Origin: Burkholderia gladioli
Lineage (GTDB): Bacteria > Pseudomonadota > Gammaproteobacteria > Burkholderiales > Burkholderiaceae
Direction of reading: 5' to 3'
Length of the DNA stretch: 6,489 nt
NCBI GenBank assembly: GCA_009914575.1
Contig: WNEB01000087.1
Span: forward strand, 1 to 6,489
Numbering within the stretch: the stretch's first letter is position 1; each line of letters opens with the position of its first letter. Positions 5,397-6,489 of the stretch are shown in pieces. Below the pieces are notes generated by a model that made no database searches, had not been told where the DNA came from, and saw only the letters and a program-made list of their open reading frames with translations. A program made the translations under genes and the position numbers.

Positions 5397-6305
5397 TCAT
5401 CCCGCCGCGCTGCCGATCCGGCGTGCGAGTGCGGGCAGCCGCAGCGACAGCGTCACGCCGCGCGACAGCATGAAGATCGACAGCGCAAGCCACAGGCCGT
5501 GGTTGCCGAGCGGCCCGGCCAGCGCGAAGCTGGCCGCCAGAAACACCGCCAGCGAGACGCACATCGCGATCATCAGCGTGCGCGTCTGCGTGGCGCCGAT
5601 GAACACGCCGTCGAGCAGAAATCCCCACACCGATATCAGCGGCAACACAGCCGCCCACGGCAGGAAGCGTCCCGCCATCTCGCGCACGACCGGCTGATCG
5701 GTCAGTTGCGCGACGATCCAGTTGCCGCTCAGCGCATACACGAGCGTGAATGCCACAGAGCATCCACCGCCCAGTGCAGCGTCACGCGCACGGCCGCGCG
5801 GAACGTGTCGCGATCGCGTGCGCCGACCGCCGCGCCGACCAGCGCCTCGGCCGCATGGGCGAAGCCGTCGAGCGCATACGACGTGAAGGTCAGGAAGTTG
5901 AGCAGCAGCGCGTTGGCCGCGAGCGTCGCGTCGCCTTGCTGCGCGCCCAGATGCGCGAACCAGCCGAACGCCGACAACAGGCACAGCGTGCGCACGAAGA
6001 TGTCGCGATTGAGCACGATGAGCCGCTTCATCGCCGTGCGCTCGAAGAACGCGGCCCGGCTCGGCCAGCCGAACCGGAGGCCGTGTGCGTTCGCGCTGCC
6101 GCGGCGCGCCAGCAGCGCGAGCGCTCCCAGCATGAAGCCGGCCAGATCGACCGTCGCGGTGGCCGCGCCGATACCAGCCACGCGGCCGTCGAAGCGTAGG
6201 CCACCACGGCGACGATGTTCACGACGTTGATGAACGTCTGCAGCACGAGCGCCAGCCGCACGCGCTGCACGCCGAGCAGATAGCCGAGGATGTAGCGGAT
6301 CCGGT
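5397..6305 (-). pseudogene. MATE-family (DinF-like) efflux transporter, 5' end missing, two frame breaks
   Basis: Three successive minus-strand frames together spell the last two thirds of a MATE antiporter, an inner-membrane multidrug/Na+ or H+ exchanger of about 450 residues and 12 helices. Part one (from 6305) reads GYLLGVQRVRLALVLQTF then INVVNIVAVVA. The frame changes between about 6205 and 6175. Part two carries VAGIGAATATVDLAGFMLG through LNFLTFTSYALDGFAHAAEA to VRVTLHWAV. The frame changes again between about 5772 and 5750. Part three runs AFTLVYALSGNWIV through GVFIGATQTRTLMIAMCVSL to the stop at 5397-5399. The N-terminal third is absent, because the sequence passes into an IS3 element at about 6306. 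With two frame breaks and an IS junction it cannot encode a working transporter. Sequencing error could explain one break but hardly all three lesions. Confidence 0.85.
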
Positions 6306-6489
6306 TGTTTAGACACGGTTTTGCGATCAGGCCGCGAGCTTCAAGAGGCTGGCCTGACGGGCTTCGAGAGGTGATTTGAAGCCCAGTTTCTCGAGGCGCC
6401 ATTCGCGATTGTATCGATCCTTGAACGCGACGACGGCAGCCCGTACCTCTTCTACGTTTTTGAACAGATGCCCGTGGATAGCTTGCTCC
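6306..6489 (-). mobile_element. end of an IS3-family insertion sequence (continues beyond the window)
   Basis: The element end is placed at TGTTTAGACACGG (from 6306), which starts with the TG expected of IS3-family termini and comes right after MATE coding sequence. The transposase 3' end lies just inside. The exact boundary is uncertain by a few bases because the other end and the target duplication are outside the window. Confidence 0.7.
6327..6489 (-). CDS. IS3-family transposase (OrfB, integrase core), C-terminal fragment
   Basis: The last 53 residues are visible, from EQAIHGHLFKN to the stop at 6329-6327; the start lies outside the window. The pattern NVEEVRAAVVAFKDRYN followed by REWRLEKLGFKSPLEAR is the characteristic C-terminal end of the rve-type DDE integrase core of IS3 transposases, including the terminal helix with YN..W. 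The catalytic residues themselves lie upstream, outside the window. Nothing in the visible part is broken. The element sits in the MATE gene with transposase transcription running toward the remaining MATE sequence. Confidence 0.82.
   Translation of the reverse strand, partial: EQAIHGHLFKNVEEVRAAVVAFKDRYNREWRLEKLGFKSPLEARQASLLKLAA

Overview
The window looks like a chromosome fragment from a Burkholderiaceae bacterium of the Paraburkholderia/Caballeronia type. It is GC-rich with strong G/C third-position bias, and it carries an OlsB-type ornithine-lipid acyltransferase, a beta-proteobacterial Nif3-petA gene pair, a SixA-type phosphatase and a Lys-rich secreted protein. This assignment rests on recalled protein families, not on a search. 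There are many signs of gene decay: truncated petA, sixA without its start codon and second active-site histidine, a MATE gene with two frame breaks and an IS next to it, and a lipoprotein with a probable early stop. Together they suggest a lineage undergoing genome erosion, such as a host-restricted symbiont. Misassembly across repeats is the main alternative for part of this.

Layout. 1-75 is the tail of an unidentified gene. 289-963 (+) is a CbiM-like membrane protein. 1121-1741 (+) is a secreted protein with a Lys/Ser tail. Then come two 271/272-bp direct repeats, 1797-2067 and 3283-3554, about 98% identical (four substitutions and one single-base indel by eye). Each has imperfect ~21-bp terminal inverted repeats and three internal hairpins but no transposase, so they are MITE-like. 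Between them on the minus strand lie an intact nif3 (3279-2533) and the first 83 codons of petA, which encodes the Rieske protein of cytochrome bc1 (2312-2046). To the right, sixA (+, to 4006) starts inside the edge of repeat 2, followed by olsB (4168-4986) and a strong intrinsic terminator. A small lipoprotein (5181-5333) comes next, then a decayed minus-strand MATE transporter (6305-5397) joined to the end of an IS3-family element that runs off the window.

The main point of interest is the repeat pair. Its edges coincide with a cut terminator (repeat 1 left), the petA truncation (repeat 1 right), the position just upstream of the nif3 start (repeat 2 left) and the lost sixA start codon (repeat 2 right). 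No target-site duplication is visible in any pairing of flanks. Each copy therefore appears to join loci that were not originally adjacent, either through recombination between dispersed copies or through assembly error. The repeat also supplies new signals: a stop codon for petA, a Shine-Dalgarno sequence for nif3, and an open frame running into sixA.
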